Shown here: positions 1 through 7,484 of the stretch, piece by piece | How positions within the stretch are numbered: position 1 is the stretch's first letter | Layout of the letters: each line of letters opens with the position of its first letter | NCBI GenBank assembly: GCA_014305015.1 | Contig: JACRUB010000096.1 | Coordinates: 1-16,254, forward strand | Origin: Vulcanimicrobiota bacterium | Lineage (GTDB): Bacteria > Vulcanimicrobiota > Vulcanimicrobiia > Vulcanimicrobiales > Vulcanimicrobiaceae | Reading direction: 5' to 3' | DNA: 16,254 bases | The notes under the pieces: model-generated | The model's input: only the letters and a program-made list of their open reading frames with translations | Told to the model about the DNA's origin: nothing | Database searches by the model: none | Translations under genes and position numbers: made by a program

Positions 1-1
1 C

Positions 2-151
2 CACAAACTGAAAATTCAACTTAACGGGCACGGCTACAAGGGCAAGAATCCGCGCGATATCCAGTTGAAGAACCACGAAGAAATCGTGATCCAAAGCGGC
101 CCGCCGTACGCGCGCACGATCAAGAAAATCTCGTGGGGTAGCGTCGGCTAG
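2..151 (+). CDS. C-terminal end of a small secreted-type hypothetical protein (partial)
   Basis: This is the last 49 codons of an open frame entering from the left edge, ending in TAG at 149-151. The peptide contains GHGYKG, then PRDI, then HEEIVIQSGPP. It resembles the C-terminus of a family of small exported or membrane-anchored bacterial proteins of unknown function, which end in a pattern like 'G-x-Y-x-G-(D/N)-P-R-x-I-x-L-x-x-H-E-E-I-x-(I/L)-x-x-G-x-P'. That match is from memory of the pattern, not from a search. The N-terminus, and so any signal peptide, is outside the window. It lies 33 nt upstream of hutH on the same strand but has no evident link to histidine degradation. Confidence 0.6.
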   Translation, partial: HKLKIQLNGHGYKGKNPRDIQLKNHEEIVIQSGPPYARTIKKISWGSVG

Positions 152-184
152 GTTCTCGGTGGTCGTGGCCCCAATAAGGACGCC

Positions 185-1732
185 ATGGCCACCCTTGCGA
201 CTCCCAGCATCGAACTCGACGGTAAGCACCTCTCCCTAGAACAGATCCGCCAGATCGCCGAAGACGGCGTCCGCGTGACCGTTTCCAAAGAGGCGCGCGA
301 ACGCGTTGCGGCCGCGCGCGCATTTGTCGACCGCCAGTTTGATAAGGGCGAGGCCATCTACGGGGTCACCACCGGGTTCGGACGGCTCGCGAACGTCTCG
401 GTCGCGCCTGAAGACGCCGCGTTGCTGCAAATCAATCTCGTTCGCAGTCATGCCGCGGGCACAGGGCCGCCGCTCACGGAGGCGTTCGTGCGTGCTGCGG
501 GCGTCTTGCGCGCCAGTTCACTTGCTGCCGGACACTCCGGAATTCGAACGAGCACCCTCGACTTGCTTGTCGCAATCCTAAACGAGCACATTACGCCGGT
601 CGTCCCGATGCAAGGCTCGGTCGGCGCCAGCGGCGATCTCGCGCCCCTCGCGCACATGACGCTCACGCTGCTCGGTGAGGGCGAAGCATTTTATCGCGGC
701 GAGCGAATGCCGGCGGCGCGCGCGCTCGAACTGGCGGGGCTCGAGCCGCTGCAGTTACAAGCCAAAGAAGGCCTCTCGCTCGTCAACGGTACCGAAGTCA
801 TGACCGGTATCGCGGCACTCGCAACGATTCGCGGCGAAGGGTTGATCGCGGCGGCGGATGTGATCGGGGCAATGTCGCTCGAAGCTTGGCTTGGCACCGA
901 CACGGTTTTCGATACGCGCATCAATGCGCTTCGACCCCATCCGGGGCAAAAGCGGGTAGCCGACAATATGCGGGCGCTGCTTTACGATTCAGAAATCATG
1001 CAATCGCACCGCGATTGCGGGCGCGTGCAAGATCAATATTCGTTCCGCTGCATTCGGGTCGTGCACGGCGCCGTGCGCGATGCCGCTGCCCATGCGCGGA
1101 GCGTGATCGAAATTGAAGCGGTTTCAGTGACCGACAATCCGCTGGTGTTTCCCGAAGATGGCGATTTCTTAACGGGCGGAAACTTCCACGGACAACCCGT
1201 CGCGCTATCAGCCGATATTTTGAAGATTGCGCTCTCGGAGCTCGCCGGCATCAGCGAACGGCGGCTCTATCTGTTGCTCAACGGTGAAGAACGCGGATTG
1301 CCGCTATTCTTAACGGGCCGCTCCGGTTTGCAATCCGGTCTGATGCTCGTGCAATATACATCGGCGGCACTCGTGAGTGAAAACAAGGGGCTCTCATGGC
1401 CGAATAGCGTCGATTCGATTCCGACCTCGGCGGGTCAAGAAGATCACGTCAGTATGGGCATGACGGCAGCCTGTAATCTCGATCGTGTGCTCACAAACGT
1501 TGAAGGCGCGCTCGCGTGCGAATTGCTTGGCGCTGTTGCTGCGACGGAATTCCGCCGGCCGTTCAAATCCGGCGTCGGTACGCAAGCGGCATTCGACGTG
1601 GCGCGCGAGCGCATCGCACCTTGGGTTGAAGATCGCATTCCCGCTCCGGATATTGAGGCGGCGCGCGAACTCATTCGCTCCGGTGCGCTCGTCGGCGCGG
1701 CGGAGCATGCTATCGCCGGAAAGCTGGTTTAA
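185..1732 (+). CDS. hutH: Histidine ammonia-lyase (histidase)
   Basis: This enzyme deaminates L-histidine to trans-urocanate and ammonia, the first step of histidine degradation, in the cytoplasm. At 515 residues it has the normal family length. The Ala148-Ser149-Gly150 triad inside GSVGASGDLAPLAHM would cyclise to the MIO electrophile. The N-terminal YGVTTGFG motif supplies Tyr59, and His89, SLVNGTE and the QDQYSFR segment match other active-site elements of the aromatic amino acid lyase family. The ATG at 185 follows an AAGGA ribosome-binding site at about 176-180. The MIO motif with hutU, hutI and a hutF-like gene downstream makes histidase far more likely than phenylalanine or tyrosine ammonia-lyase. 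The reading frame is intact. Confidence 0.97.
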   Translation: MATLATPSIELDGKHLSLEQIRQIAEDGVRVTVSKEARERVAAARAFVDRQFDKGEAIYGVTTGFGRLANVSVAPEDAALLQINLVRSHAAGTGPPLTEAFVRAAGVLRASSLAAGHSGIRTSTLDLLVAILNEHITPVVPMQGSVGASGDLAPLAHMTLTLLGEGEAFYRGERMPAARALELAGLEPLQLQAKEGLSLVNGTEVMTGIAALATIRGEGLIAAADVIGAMSLEAWLGTDTVFDTRINALRPHPGQKRVADNMRALLYDSEIMQSHRDCGRVQDQYSFRCIRVVHGAVRDAAAHARSVIEIEAVSVTDNPLVFPEDGDFLTGGNFHGQPVALSADILKIALSELAGISERRLYLLLNGEERGLPLFLTGRSGLQSGLMLVQYTSAALVSENKGLSWPNSVDSIPTSAGQEDHVSMGMTAACNLDRVLTNVEGALACELLGAVAATEFRRPFKSGVGTQAAFDVARERIAPWVEDRIPAPDIEAARELIRSGALVGAAEHAIAGKLV

Positions 1733-1735
1733 ACG

Positions 1736-1939
1736 TGGCACGCATCAAAGGCCGTTTCCGATCGATACGGACTATTTCGATCCTACCAGGCTTCTTGAAC
1801 AGCTGCGCGCGGAAGGCGTGAGGATTGACGAGCGGCGCGAAGACCACGCCTTGGACGCTTCGCCTGGATTCAAGATCCCGAAGGGACGCGCGTCGAGCTA
1901 TGGGAACCGCCTAGTGAACGTATGAAAGAGAGCACGTAA
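1736..1939 (+). pseudogene. Remnant of a glyoxalase/VOC-family protein (C-terminal half, frameshifted)
   Basis: The roughly 200 nt between hutH and hutU are not empty. In one frame (about 1755-1850) they encode FPIDTDYFDP, then LLEQLRAEGVRIDERREDHA. One base out of frame (1853-1939) they continue as GRFAWIQDPEGTRVELWEP and end in TAA. Joined, these match the end of a vicinal-oxygen-chelate (glyoxalase/bleomycin-resistance fold) domain: 'FPxDTDYF', a helix 'LLxxLRxxGVxVD', and the 'FxWxxDPEGxRxELWEPP' tail with its metal-ligand Glu. The N-terminal half is missing, the segment between DTDYF and LLEQL is shorter than in relatives, and a one-base loss lies at about 1850-1853. I therefore call it a degraded gene. 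Its original substrate cannot be deduced. Confidence 0.8.
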
Positions 1940-1940
1940 C

Positions 1941-3602
1941 TTGTCGACGATCCAGACCGGGCCGCGCGTCGTGCGCGCGGCGCACGGAAACGAGTTGACG
2001 TGCCAAGGTTGGCCCCAAGAAGCTGCCTTAAGAATGCTAATGAACAATCTCGATCCCGATGTTGCGGAGCGTCCCGAGGATCTTGTGGTTTATGGCGGCA
2101 ATGGTCGGGCAGCGCGTTCGTGGGAAGCGTTTGATGCAATGGTGCGCACGCTTCGCCGCCTCAAGAACGACGAAACGATGATCGTGCAAAGCGGCAAACC
2201 GGTGGCGGTTTGGAAGACGCACGCACGTGCCCCGCGCGTGTTGATTGCGAATTCAAATCTGGTGCCGAAATGGGCCGATTGGAAAGTTTTTCGCGAGCTC
2301 GAAGCACAGGGCTTAACGATGTACGGCCAAATGACGGCCGGGTCATGGATCTACATCGGCACGCAAGGCATCGTGCAAGGCACGTACGAGACGTTTGCCG
2401 AGCTCGCTCGGCAGCACTTTGGCGGCTCACTTGCAGGGCGCGTTTGTTTGACGGCCGGTATCGGCGGCATGGGTGGCGCGCAGCCGCTTGCGATTACCAT
2501 GAACGGCGGTGTTGCGCTGGTTATCGACGTAGATCGTGCCCGTTTGGAACGACGGCGCGATTTGCGCTATCTCGATACAGTAGCGGACTCGCGCGATGAA
2601 GCCGTGGCCCAAGTCGAAGCGGCGCGCAAAGCGGGCAAAGCCTTATCCGTCGGCTATGAAGGAAATGCGGGCGAAGAATTTCCCGCGCTCTTCGCTGCGG
2701 GCTTCCGTCCGGACACGGTCACCGATCAGACATCTGCGCATGATCTGATCAACGGCTACGTGCCGATGGGTTTCACGCTCACCGAAGCGGCGCATCTGCG
2801 CACTGAGAATCCGCAAGAGTACGAGCGGCGTTCGTTCGCAACGGTTGCCAAGCATGTCGAAGCAATGCTCTCCTATCTCGATGCCGGGTCGATCGTTTTT
2901 GACTACGGCAACAACATTCGCGCCATGGCCGAACGCGCAGGTGTCAAGCGCGCCTTTGATTTTCCTGGTTTTGTGCCTGCATTTATTCGTCCGCTGTTCT
3001 GCCGTGGCTCGGGTCCATTCCGGTTTGCCGCACTCTCTGGTGATCCGTCGGATATTGCGCGGCTCGATCAAGAATTGCTCGCGCTTTTTCCACAAGACGA
3101 GAGTCTGCGCCGCTGGCTGGAGCTCGCGCAAGAGCGCGTTTCGTTTCAAGGATTGCCCGCGCGTATCTGCTGGCTCGGCTATGGCGATCGTGCGAAGGCC
3201 GGTCTACGCTTTAACGAGCTGGTTGCAAGCGGCGAACTCAAAGCGCCAATCGTCATCGGCCGCGACCATCTCGATACGGGCAGCGTCGCATCGCCGTATC
3301 GTGAAACCGAAGCGATGAAAGACGGTAGCGACGCTATCGCCGACTGGCCGATTCTCAACGCGCTCTTGAACACGGCGGCCGGGGCGCATTGGGTGTCATT
3401 CCATCATGGCGGCGGCGTCGGCATCGGGTATAGCTTGCACGCCGGCATGGTTGTGGTTGCCGACGGCACGCAAGAAGCACGCGAGCGGCTGGAGGCTGTG
3501 CTCGCAACGGACTGCGGCATGGGCGTCGTGCGGCACGCCGACGCAGGTTACGAAATCGCAATCGGAACTGCTGATGAAGCGGGCATCGACTGGCGCCTCT
3601 GA
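1941..3602 (+). CDS. hutU: Urocanate hydratase (urocanase)
   Basis: This enzyme hydrates urocanate to 4-imidazolone-5-propionate, the second hut step, using tightly bound NAD+ as an electrophile. The 553-residue frame has the family's usual length. It starts like urocanases (GPRVVRAAHG, then EAALRMLMNNLDPDVAE) and contains the GGMGGAQPLA nucleotide-binding loop, YVPMGFTLTEAAH and FCRGSGPFRFAALSGDPSD. ARICWLGYGDRAK places a Cys at residue 410, the same number as the well-known active-site cysteine of the Pseudomonas putida enzyme. The start is a TTG at 1941, one base after the stop of the VOC remnant; a purine-rich GAAAGAGAG stretch about 10 nt upstream could serve as ribosome-binding site. 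The frame is intact. Confidence 0.97.
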   Translation: MSTIQTGPRVVRAAHGNELTCQGWPQEAALRMLMNNLDPDVAERPEDLVVYGGNGRAARSWEAFDAMVRTLRRLKNDETMIVQSGKPVAVWKTHARAPRVLIANSNLVPKWADWKVFRELEAQGLTMYGQMTAGSWIYIGTQGIVQGTYETFAELARQHFGGSLAGRVCLTAGIGGMGGAQPLAITMNGGVALVIDVDRARLERRRDLRYLDTVADSRDEAVAQVEAARKAGKALSVGYEGNAGEEFPALFAAGFRPDTVTDQTSAHDLINGYVPMGFTLTEAAHLRTENPQEYERRSFATVAKHVEAMLSYLDAGSIVFDYGNNIRAMAERAGVKRAFDFPGFVPAFIRPLFCRGSGPFRFAALSGDPSDIARLDQELLALFPQDESLRRWLELAQERVSFQGLPARICWLGYGDRAKAGLRFNELVASGELKAPIVIGRDHLDTGSVASPYRETEAMKDGSDAIADWPILNALLNTAAGAHWVSFHHGGGVGIGYSLHAGMVVVADGTQEARERLEAVLATDCGMGVVRHADAGYEIAIGTADEAGIDWRL

Positions 3603-4825
3603 ACGCGCGGCTCGTTCGGGCGCGCACCATCGTTACGTGCGACACAAATGCGGCCCAACAAGGTCTGGATTTCGAGCGCCTCGGGATACATTCACCCGGC
3701 GCAATGCTGATTGCCGATGGACGCGTAAAACGCATTGGTGCGCCGCGCGACGTCGAAGCCGGCTTGGACCGGACGATCGAAACGCTGGATTTTGCTGATT
3801 GCGTAATCGTGCCGGGGTTTGTTGATGCGCATACGCATCCGCTCTTCGCCGGCGACCGCGAACCAGATTTTGCAGCGCGTCAGCGCGGCGAGAAGCCGCC
3901 GCTCGGCATGCTCTACACCGTTGCGCAAACGAGACGCATGCTCGAAGATCCGCAATCTCTGCGATCTTTTTGGGAAGTGATTCGTGCAAGACTGCATATG
4001 GTTGCGCGGCACGGGACGACCACCATGGAAGTCAAGACCGGCTACGCGTTGTACAAGGAAGGCGAAATGCAGCTGCTGGATCTTATCGCCGAGCACAAGG
4101 ATGAAGCAGGTTTACCACGCCTCATCTCGACGTTTTTGGGTGCGCATGCACTGCCCCCTGAATTCAGTGCAGAGGAGCCGTTTGTGGATTATCTCATCGA
4201 ACATCTCATGCCGGTGGCCCGGGCGCATGGCGCCGTCTACGCGGATGCGTTTTGCGAGCCCGGCTTTTTCTCGCCGGCGCAAACGCATCGCTACCTTGCC
4301 TCCGCGCGCGAACATGGCTTGCGCCTACGCGTGCACTGCGATGAAATGGCGTTCGGCGGCGCCGCCGAGATGGCGGCAAAAATCGGCGTCGATGCCATCG
4401 ATCACGCAAACTACATTCGCACGCAAGATATTGACGCCATCGTTACCGCCAGCATCGTCACCGTTGCGTGTCCTGCGACGATCGAGTATCTTGGACTGCC
4501 CGAAAAAGCGCCGGTCCGCACGATCCTGGAGCGCGGTGGGGCGGTTGCGCTCGCAAGCGACTATAATCCCGGAACGTCGCCTTGCTTTAATTTGCAGACC
4601 GTCGCTTACTTCGGCCGCAAGTATTTCGGGCTCTCCTCAGCCGAAACGCTCTACGGTGTGACGCGCGCCGCAGCGCACTCTTTGCGCGCGGACGCCGGCG
4701 CTTTACGTGTCGATGGCCCAGCCGATTTTGTGGCGCTCGAGATCTCCTCGCCGGATGAATTTGGGTGGCAGTTCGGCGGAAACTTGGCGCGCGCCGTGTA
4801 CCGCCGTGGAGAAGCGATGGCATGA
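3599..4825 (+). CDS. hutI: Imidazolonepropionase
   Basis: This metal-dependent amidohydrolase opens the imidazolone ring to give N-formimino-L-glutamate (third hut step). Visible motifs are HTHPLFAGDRE, GTTTMEVKTGYAL, VHCDEMAFG, DHANY and LASDYNPGTS. Counting from 3599, the metal-type ligands fall at His78, His80, His246 and Asp321, close to the numbering of characterised HutI enzymes. The first ATG in frame is at 3704 (373 aa). Homology clearly begins earlier, with ARLVRARTIVTCDTNAAQQG and GAMLIADGRV forming the first beta-strands. Upstream of 3704 there is no ATG, GTG or TTG after the in-frame TGA at 3575-3577. A CTG at 3599, overlapping the hutU stop as CTGA, gives 408 aa, the usual family size, and is my preferred start. 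The gene ends in an ATGA overlap with the next gene. Confidence 0.93.
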   Translation: MNARLVRARTIVTCDTNAAQQGLDFERLGIHSPGAMLIADGRVKRIGAPRDVEAGLDRTIETLDFADCVIVPGFVDAHTHPLFAGDREPDFAARQRGEKPPLGMLYTVAQTRRMLEDPQSLRSFWEVIRARLHMVARHGTTTMEVKTGYALYKEGEMQLLDLIAEHKDEAGLPRLISTFLGAHALPPEFSAEEPFVDYLIEHLMPVARAHGAVYADAFCEPGFFSPAQTHRYLASAREHGLRLRVHCDEMAFGGAAEMAAKIGVDAIDHANYIRTQDIDAIVTASIVTVACPATIEYLGLPEKAPVRTILERGGAVALASDYNPGTSPCFNLQTVAYFGRKYFGLSSAETLYGVTRAAAHSLRADAGALRVDGPADFVALEISSPDEFGWQFGGNLARAVYRRGEAMA

Positions 4826-6111
4826 ACGAGATCGTTCGTTGCGCTCGCGCCGTCGTCGGCGGAGTCGAAATGGAGGATTTTGCGTTTGTCTCCGAGGCCG
4901 GCAGTATTGCACTTACCGGCGATTTCAAAGCCGTTGTAAAGTCCTATCCGAGCCATTCGCTGCGTTCGTTCGGACGCGACGTGCTGGTGGTTCCAGGTTT
5001 TATCAACGGCCACAGTCATGCGTATCAAATGCTCTTGCGCGGCTGGGCGGACGATCTCACGTTTGAAAAGTGGCGCAGCGAAGCGCTTTACACGGTCGTT
5101 CCGCGCCTGACGCCGGACGATATCTATTGGACGTTCGTCGCGGCCTTCACCGAGATGCTCTGCGCGGGCATCACCACCGTTGTCGAATTTTTCTATCTCA
5201 ACGGTGCCGGAAATGCTCACGCGGAAGCCGCAATCAAGGCGGCGCAAGATACCGGCATTCGATTGGTACTTGCGAGAACGTGGATGGATGCAGAGTATGC
5301 GCCGCCCGCGTTTCGCGAAACCATCGAGCAAGCGCAAACCCGCACGGCCGAACTTATGTCGAAATATCCGCATGTCAATATCTGCGTAGCGCCACACTCG
5401 CTCCACGCCGCCTCTCCGGCTATGATTCAAGCCTCGATGGCGTTCGCGCAACAGCGCGACCTTTTTGTGCACATCCATGTTGCCGAAGCGCAGTATGAAG
5501 GCGAGCAAACCGCAGCCGCGCACGGGGTGACCCCGGTCGAATTGCTGCATCGTCTCGGCGTCTTAAACGAACGCCTGATCGCCGTGCATGCGATCTATAT
5601 TTCCGAAGATGAGAAGAAACGGCTGGCCTCAGCCGGGTCGCGCGTCGTGCACAATCCGATGACCAATCAATATCTCGGCGACGGAACGTGCGACGTCAGC
5701 GGTCTTGCGGAGCTTGGCGTCCCGATGGCGCTTGGGACGGACGCGGATGTGAAGCCCTCGCTGATCGAAGAGATGCGCGCAGCAAGTCTGTTGCAGAAGC
5801 TGGCGGCTCGGGACGGGAGCGCCTTCGACGCCGCCGCATCCTTCGATCTGGCTACGGCCCAAGGCGCGCGTGCGCTGGGCGTCCAAGCAGGCGCACTCAA
5901 GCAAGGTTTCGCTGCGGATTTTCTGATTATCGATGCCTCGCGCATCGATCCCTGGTCGCCGGCAGTGAATGCGCTTGTCTACCGGGCGGAAAACGCTTGG
6001 ATCAAGGAAACCTACGTTTCGGGTAAACAGGTCTGGAATGGTGAACGCTCCGCTCTGGCCCAAGAAGCTGGTGCAGCGCTCACACAGCTCGCACAAACAC
6101 TGGATCTATAG
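4822..6111 (+). CDS. hutF: Formimidoylglutamate deiminase-like amidohydrolase
   Basis: This is a 429-residue amidohydrolase-superfamily enzyme. The expected role is N-formimino-L-glutamate plus water to N-formyl-L-glutamate plus ammonia, the fourth step of the five-step hut pathway. The metal site is visible as GHSHAYQ (His64, His66), HIHVAEAQ (His217, with His219 and Glu222), VHAIYI (His256) and GTDADVKPS (Asp307). VVEFFYLNGAGNAHA and VAPHSLHAAS resemble HutF segments, while NPMTNQYLGDG is closer to the SsnA/AtzB/TrzN-type deaminase branch. The HutF role therefore rests partly on operon context. The ATG at 4822 overlaps the hutI stop (ATGA) and follows GTGGAGAAG at about 4806. A longer in-frame start at 4765 lies inside hutI and has no domain support. 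Confidence 0.75.
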   Translation: MNEIVRCARAVVGGVEMEDFAFVSEAGSIALTGDFKAVVKSYPSHSLRSFGRDVLVVPGFINGHSHAYQMLLRGWADDLTFEKWRSEALYTVVPRLTPDDIYWTFVAAFTEMLCAGITTVVEFFYLNGAGNAHAEAAIKAAQDTGIRLVLARTWMDAEYAPPAFRETIEQAQTRTAELMSKYPHVNICVAPHSLHAASPAMIQASMAFAQQRDLFVHIHVAEAQYEGEQTAAAHGVTPVELLHRLGVLNERLIAVHAIYISEDEKKRLASAGSRVVHNPMTNQYLGDGTCDVSGLAELGVPMALGTDADVKPSLIEEMRAASLLQKLAARDGSAFDAAASFDLATAQGARALGVQAGALKQGFAADFLIIDASRIDPWSPAVNALVYRAENAWIKETYVSGKQVWNGERSALAQEAGAALTQLAQTLDL

Positions 6112-6123
6112 GGGGACAGCCCA

Positions 6124-6576
6124 ATGAATCTCTGCATGCGAACCTTAGCAGCGACAGCGCTGCTCGCACTGACACTTGCCGGCTGCGGCGGCGGAAAATC
6201 CACCACGACCACGACAACCACCGGGAACGCCCCAAGGAGTGAAGCGCAACGCGAAACGGCCGCATTGCCGCTGGGCAACGCGGCGCCGGTTCCAGCCGGG
6301 CTCAATTGCGGTGCGGTGCAACCCGTGTGGGTGAATACCCACACCAAAGCGTGGCACGAGCCTGGCGATCCGTACTACGGCAAAACCAAGACCGGCCAGT
6401 ACATGTGTCCGTCGGCAGCCACCGCGGCGGGATATCATGCCGCCGGATCGCGTCATAACTCGATGAACGGTGCATCAAATGGTGCTTATGGCGATACGAC
6501 GGGCACGATGACCGGCAAGCATCATAAGCGTCATCACAACAGCATGGGAGCTCCTGACGCAACTCCAACCCCGTAA
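6124..6576 (+). CDS. Small His-rich lipoprotein with a VWVNT..YHxPGDxxYG-type domain
   Basis: This is a 150-residue predicted lipoprotein. The signal sequence ends in a lipobox Leu18-Ala-Gly-Cys21, followed by a GGGKS and poly-Thr linker (about residues 22-33). A compact domain follows at about 61-108: NCGAVQPVWVNTHTKAWHEP, then GDPYYGKTKTGQYMCPSAAT. It resembles a small recurrent bacterial motif of the form 'VWVNTxSxxYHxPGxxxYGxTKxGxYM' whose function I do not know. The C-terminus is low complexity with a His-rich patch (KHHKRHH, residues 132-138) that could bind metal, which is speculation. The start follows a G-rich stretch (GGGGGA, about 6111-6117), 12 nt after the hutF-like stop, so it may be read through from the hut operon, but nothing links it to histidine breakdown. 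Confidence 0.8.
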   Translation: MNLCMRTLAATALLALTLAGCGGGKSTTTTTTTGNAPRSEAQRETAALPLGNAAPVPAGLNCGAVQPVWVNTHTKAWHEPGDPYYGKTKTGQYMCPSAATAAGYHAAGSRHNSMNGASNGAYGDTTGTMTGKHHKRHHNSMGAPDATPTP

Positions 6577-6577
6577 G

Positions 6578-7484
6578 GAGTTCGAGCTTTCGCGCTCGAG
6601 CGGTTTTTCGCACGGCACGAATTCGGCGCGCCGTATTGCTGTGCGCATCGGACTGCGAAGCGCTCTCCGTCGGCGACCTCCTTTCATTGGAGCCGCAGGC
6701 GGAGAGCGCATTCAGAGAAGCGTGGCTTGGCTATACTGAGGCGCAAGGTATATCCGCAGACGACATCGTCTTCACCGGTGCGCAGGAAGCAATCTTCGCG
6801 TTCATGCAGCGCGTACTCGCTCGCGGCAGTCACGCCGTTGCGCACTTTCCGGCTTACCAATCCCTCTATGAAGTCGCGCGTAACCAAGGCGCGGACGTTA
6901 CGCTGTGGCGCACGCACGAAGAACATGGATGAAGTCTATCGCGATAGCGAATACGATCGCGCAACGCGGCTGCCCGCCGCCTGCGAAATATATGAGCGCG
7001 GCGTTTCGCTCGGCGTGACCTCAAAGAGTTTGGGACTTGCCGGTTTGCGCATCGGTTGGATTGCGACTCGCGATCGCGGGCTGCTCGAACGCATAGCGGA
7101 GGTCAAAGATTACACCACGATCTGCAACGCGGCACCGAGTGAGTTTCTCGCTATCCTGGCCCTGCGTCACCGCGATCGCATCCTCGAGCGCAATCGCGCC
7201 CTTATCGCCACGAATCTCGCATTGATCGATTCGTTCGTCGAACGCAACGCATCGCGCATGTCGTGGGTTCGCCCGCAAGCCACGCCGATTGGTTTTCTGC
7301 GCATCCATGATTCGCGTGGTGCGACGGCATTCTGCGACGATCTACTCGAAAAGCCGGCGTGCTTTTACTGCCCAGCACGATCTATCAGATGGAAGATACG
7401 CACGTGCGCATTGGTTTCGGCCGCTCGAAGTTCGACCAAGGCCTCGCGCAATTTGAGAATTATCTTCGACATGAAATCGCGTAG
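6578..7484 (+). pseudogene. Broken PLP-dependent class I/II aminotransferase
   Basis: Pieces of one fold-type I aminotransferase lie in order but in different frames. EFEL (6578-6589) and ERFFARHEFGAPY (6598-6636) are the start; LCASDCEALSVGDLLSLEP begins at 6639, one base out of frame. After WLGYTEAQGI about a dozen codons seem lost in frame. FTGAQEAIFAFMQRVLARG, HFPAYQSLYEVA and TLWRTHEEHG follow, then an out-of-frame deletion near 6921-6928 removes the central part including the PHNPTG region. DEVYRDSEYDR, then TSKSLGLAGLRIGW with the Schiff-base Lys codon at 7024-7026, run to FCDDLLEK. Another one-base shift near 7351-7353 leads to GVLLLPSTIYQMED, then RIGFGRSKFDQG and TAG at 7482-7484. 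With at least four lesions it cannot make an active enzyme. The substrate is unknown. Confidence 0.88.
6580..6608 (+). terminator. Possible intrinsic terminator after the lipoprotein gene
   Basis: GTTCGAGC (6580-6587) and GCTCGAGC (6594-6601) can pair as an 8-bp stem with one G-T wobble around a TTTCGC loop, followed by GGTTTTT. It lies just after the lipoprotein stop (6574-6576). Caution: the same bases encode the expected ExERFFARHEF N-terminal segment of the following aminotransferase remnant. The hairpin could be an accident or by-product of that gene's decay. Confidence 0.4.

Noticed and set aside
2643..3149. 168-codon minus-strand ORF inside hutU
   Set aside because: Antisense shadow of an intact, highly conserved enzyme; no recognisable motif.
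4651..5550. 299-codon minus-strand ORF
   Set aside because: It lies antisense to hutI and the hutF-like gene, both well supported; the Arg/His-rich translation is typical of shadow frames in GC-rich DNA.
6727..7470. Long open frame suggesting a 483-residue protein continuous with the 7471-8178 lipoprotein
   Set aside because: The first part is the aminotransferase remnant in its third frame; a lipoprotein signal starts at 7471, so the frames only happen to join without a stop.
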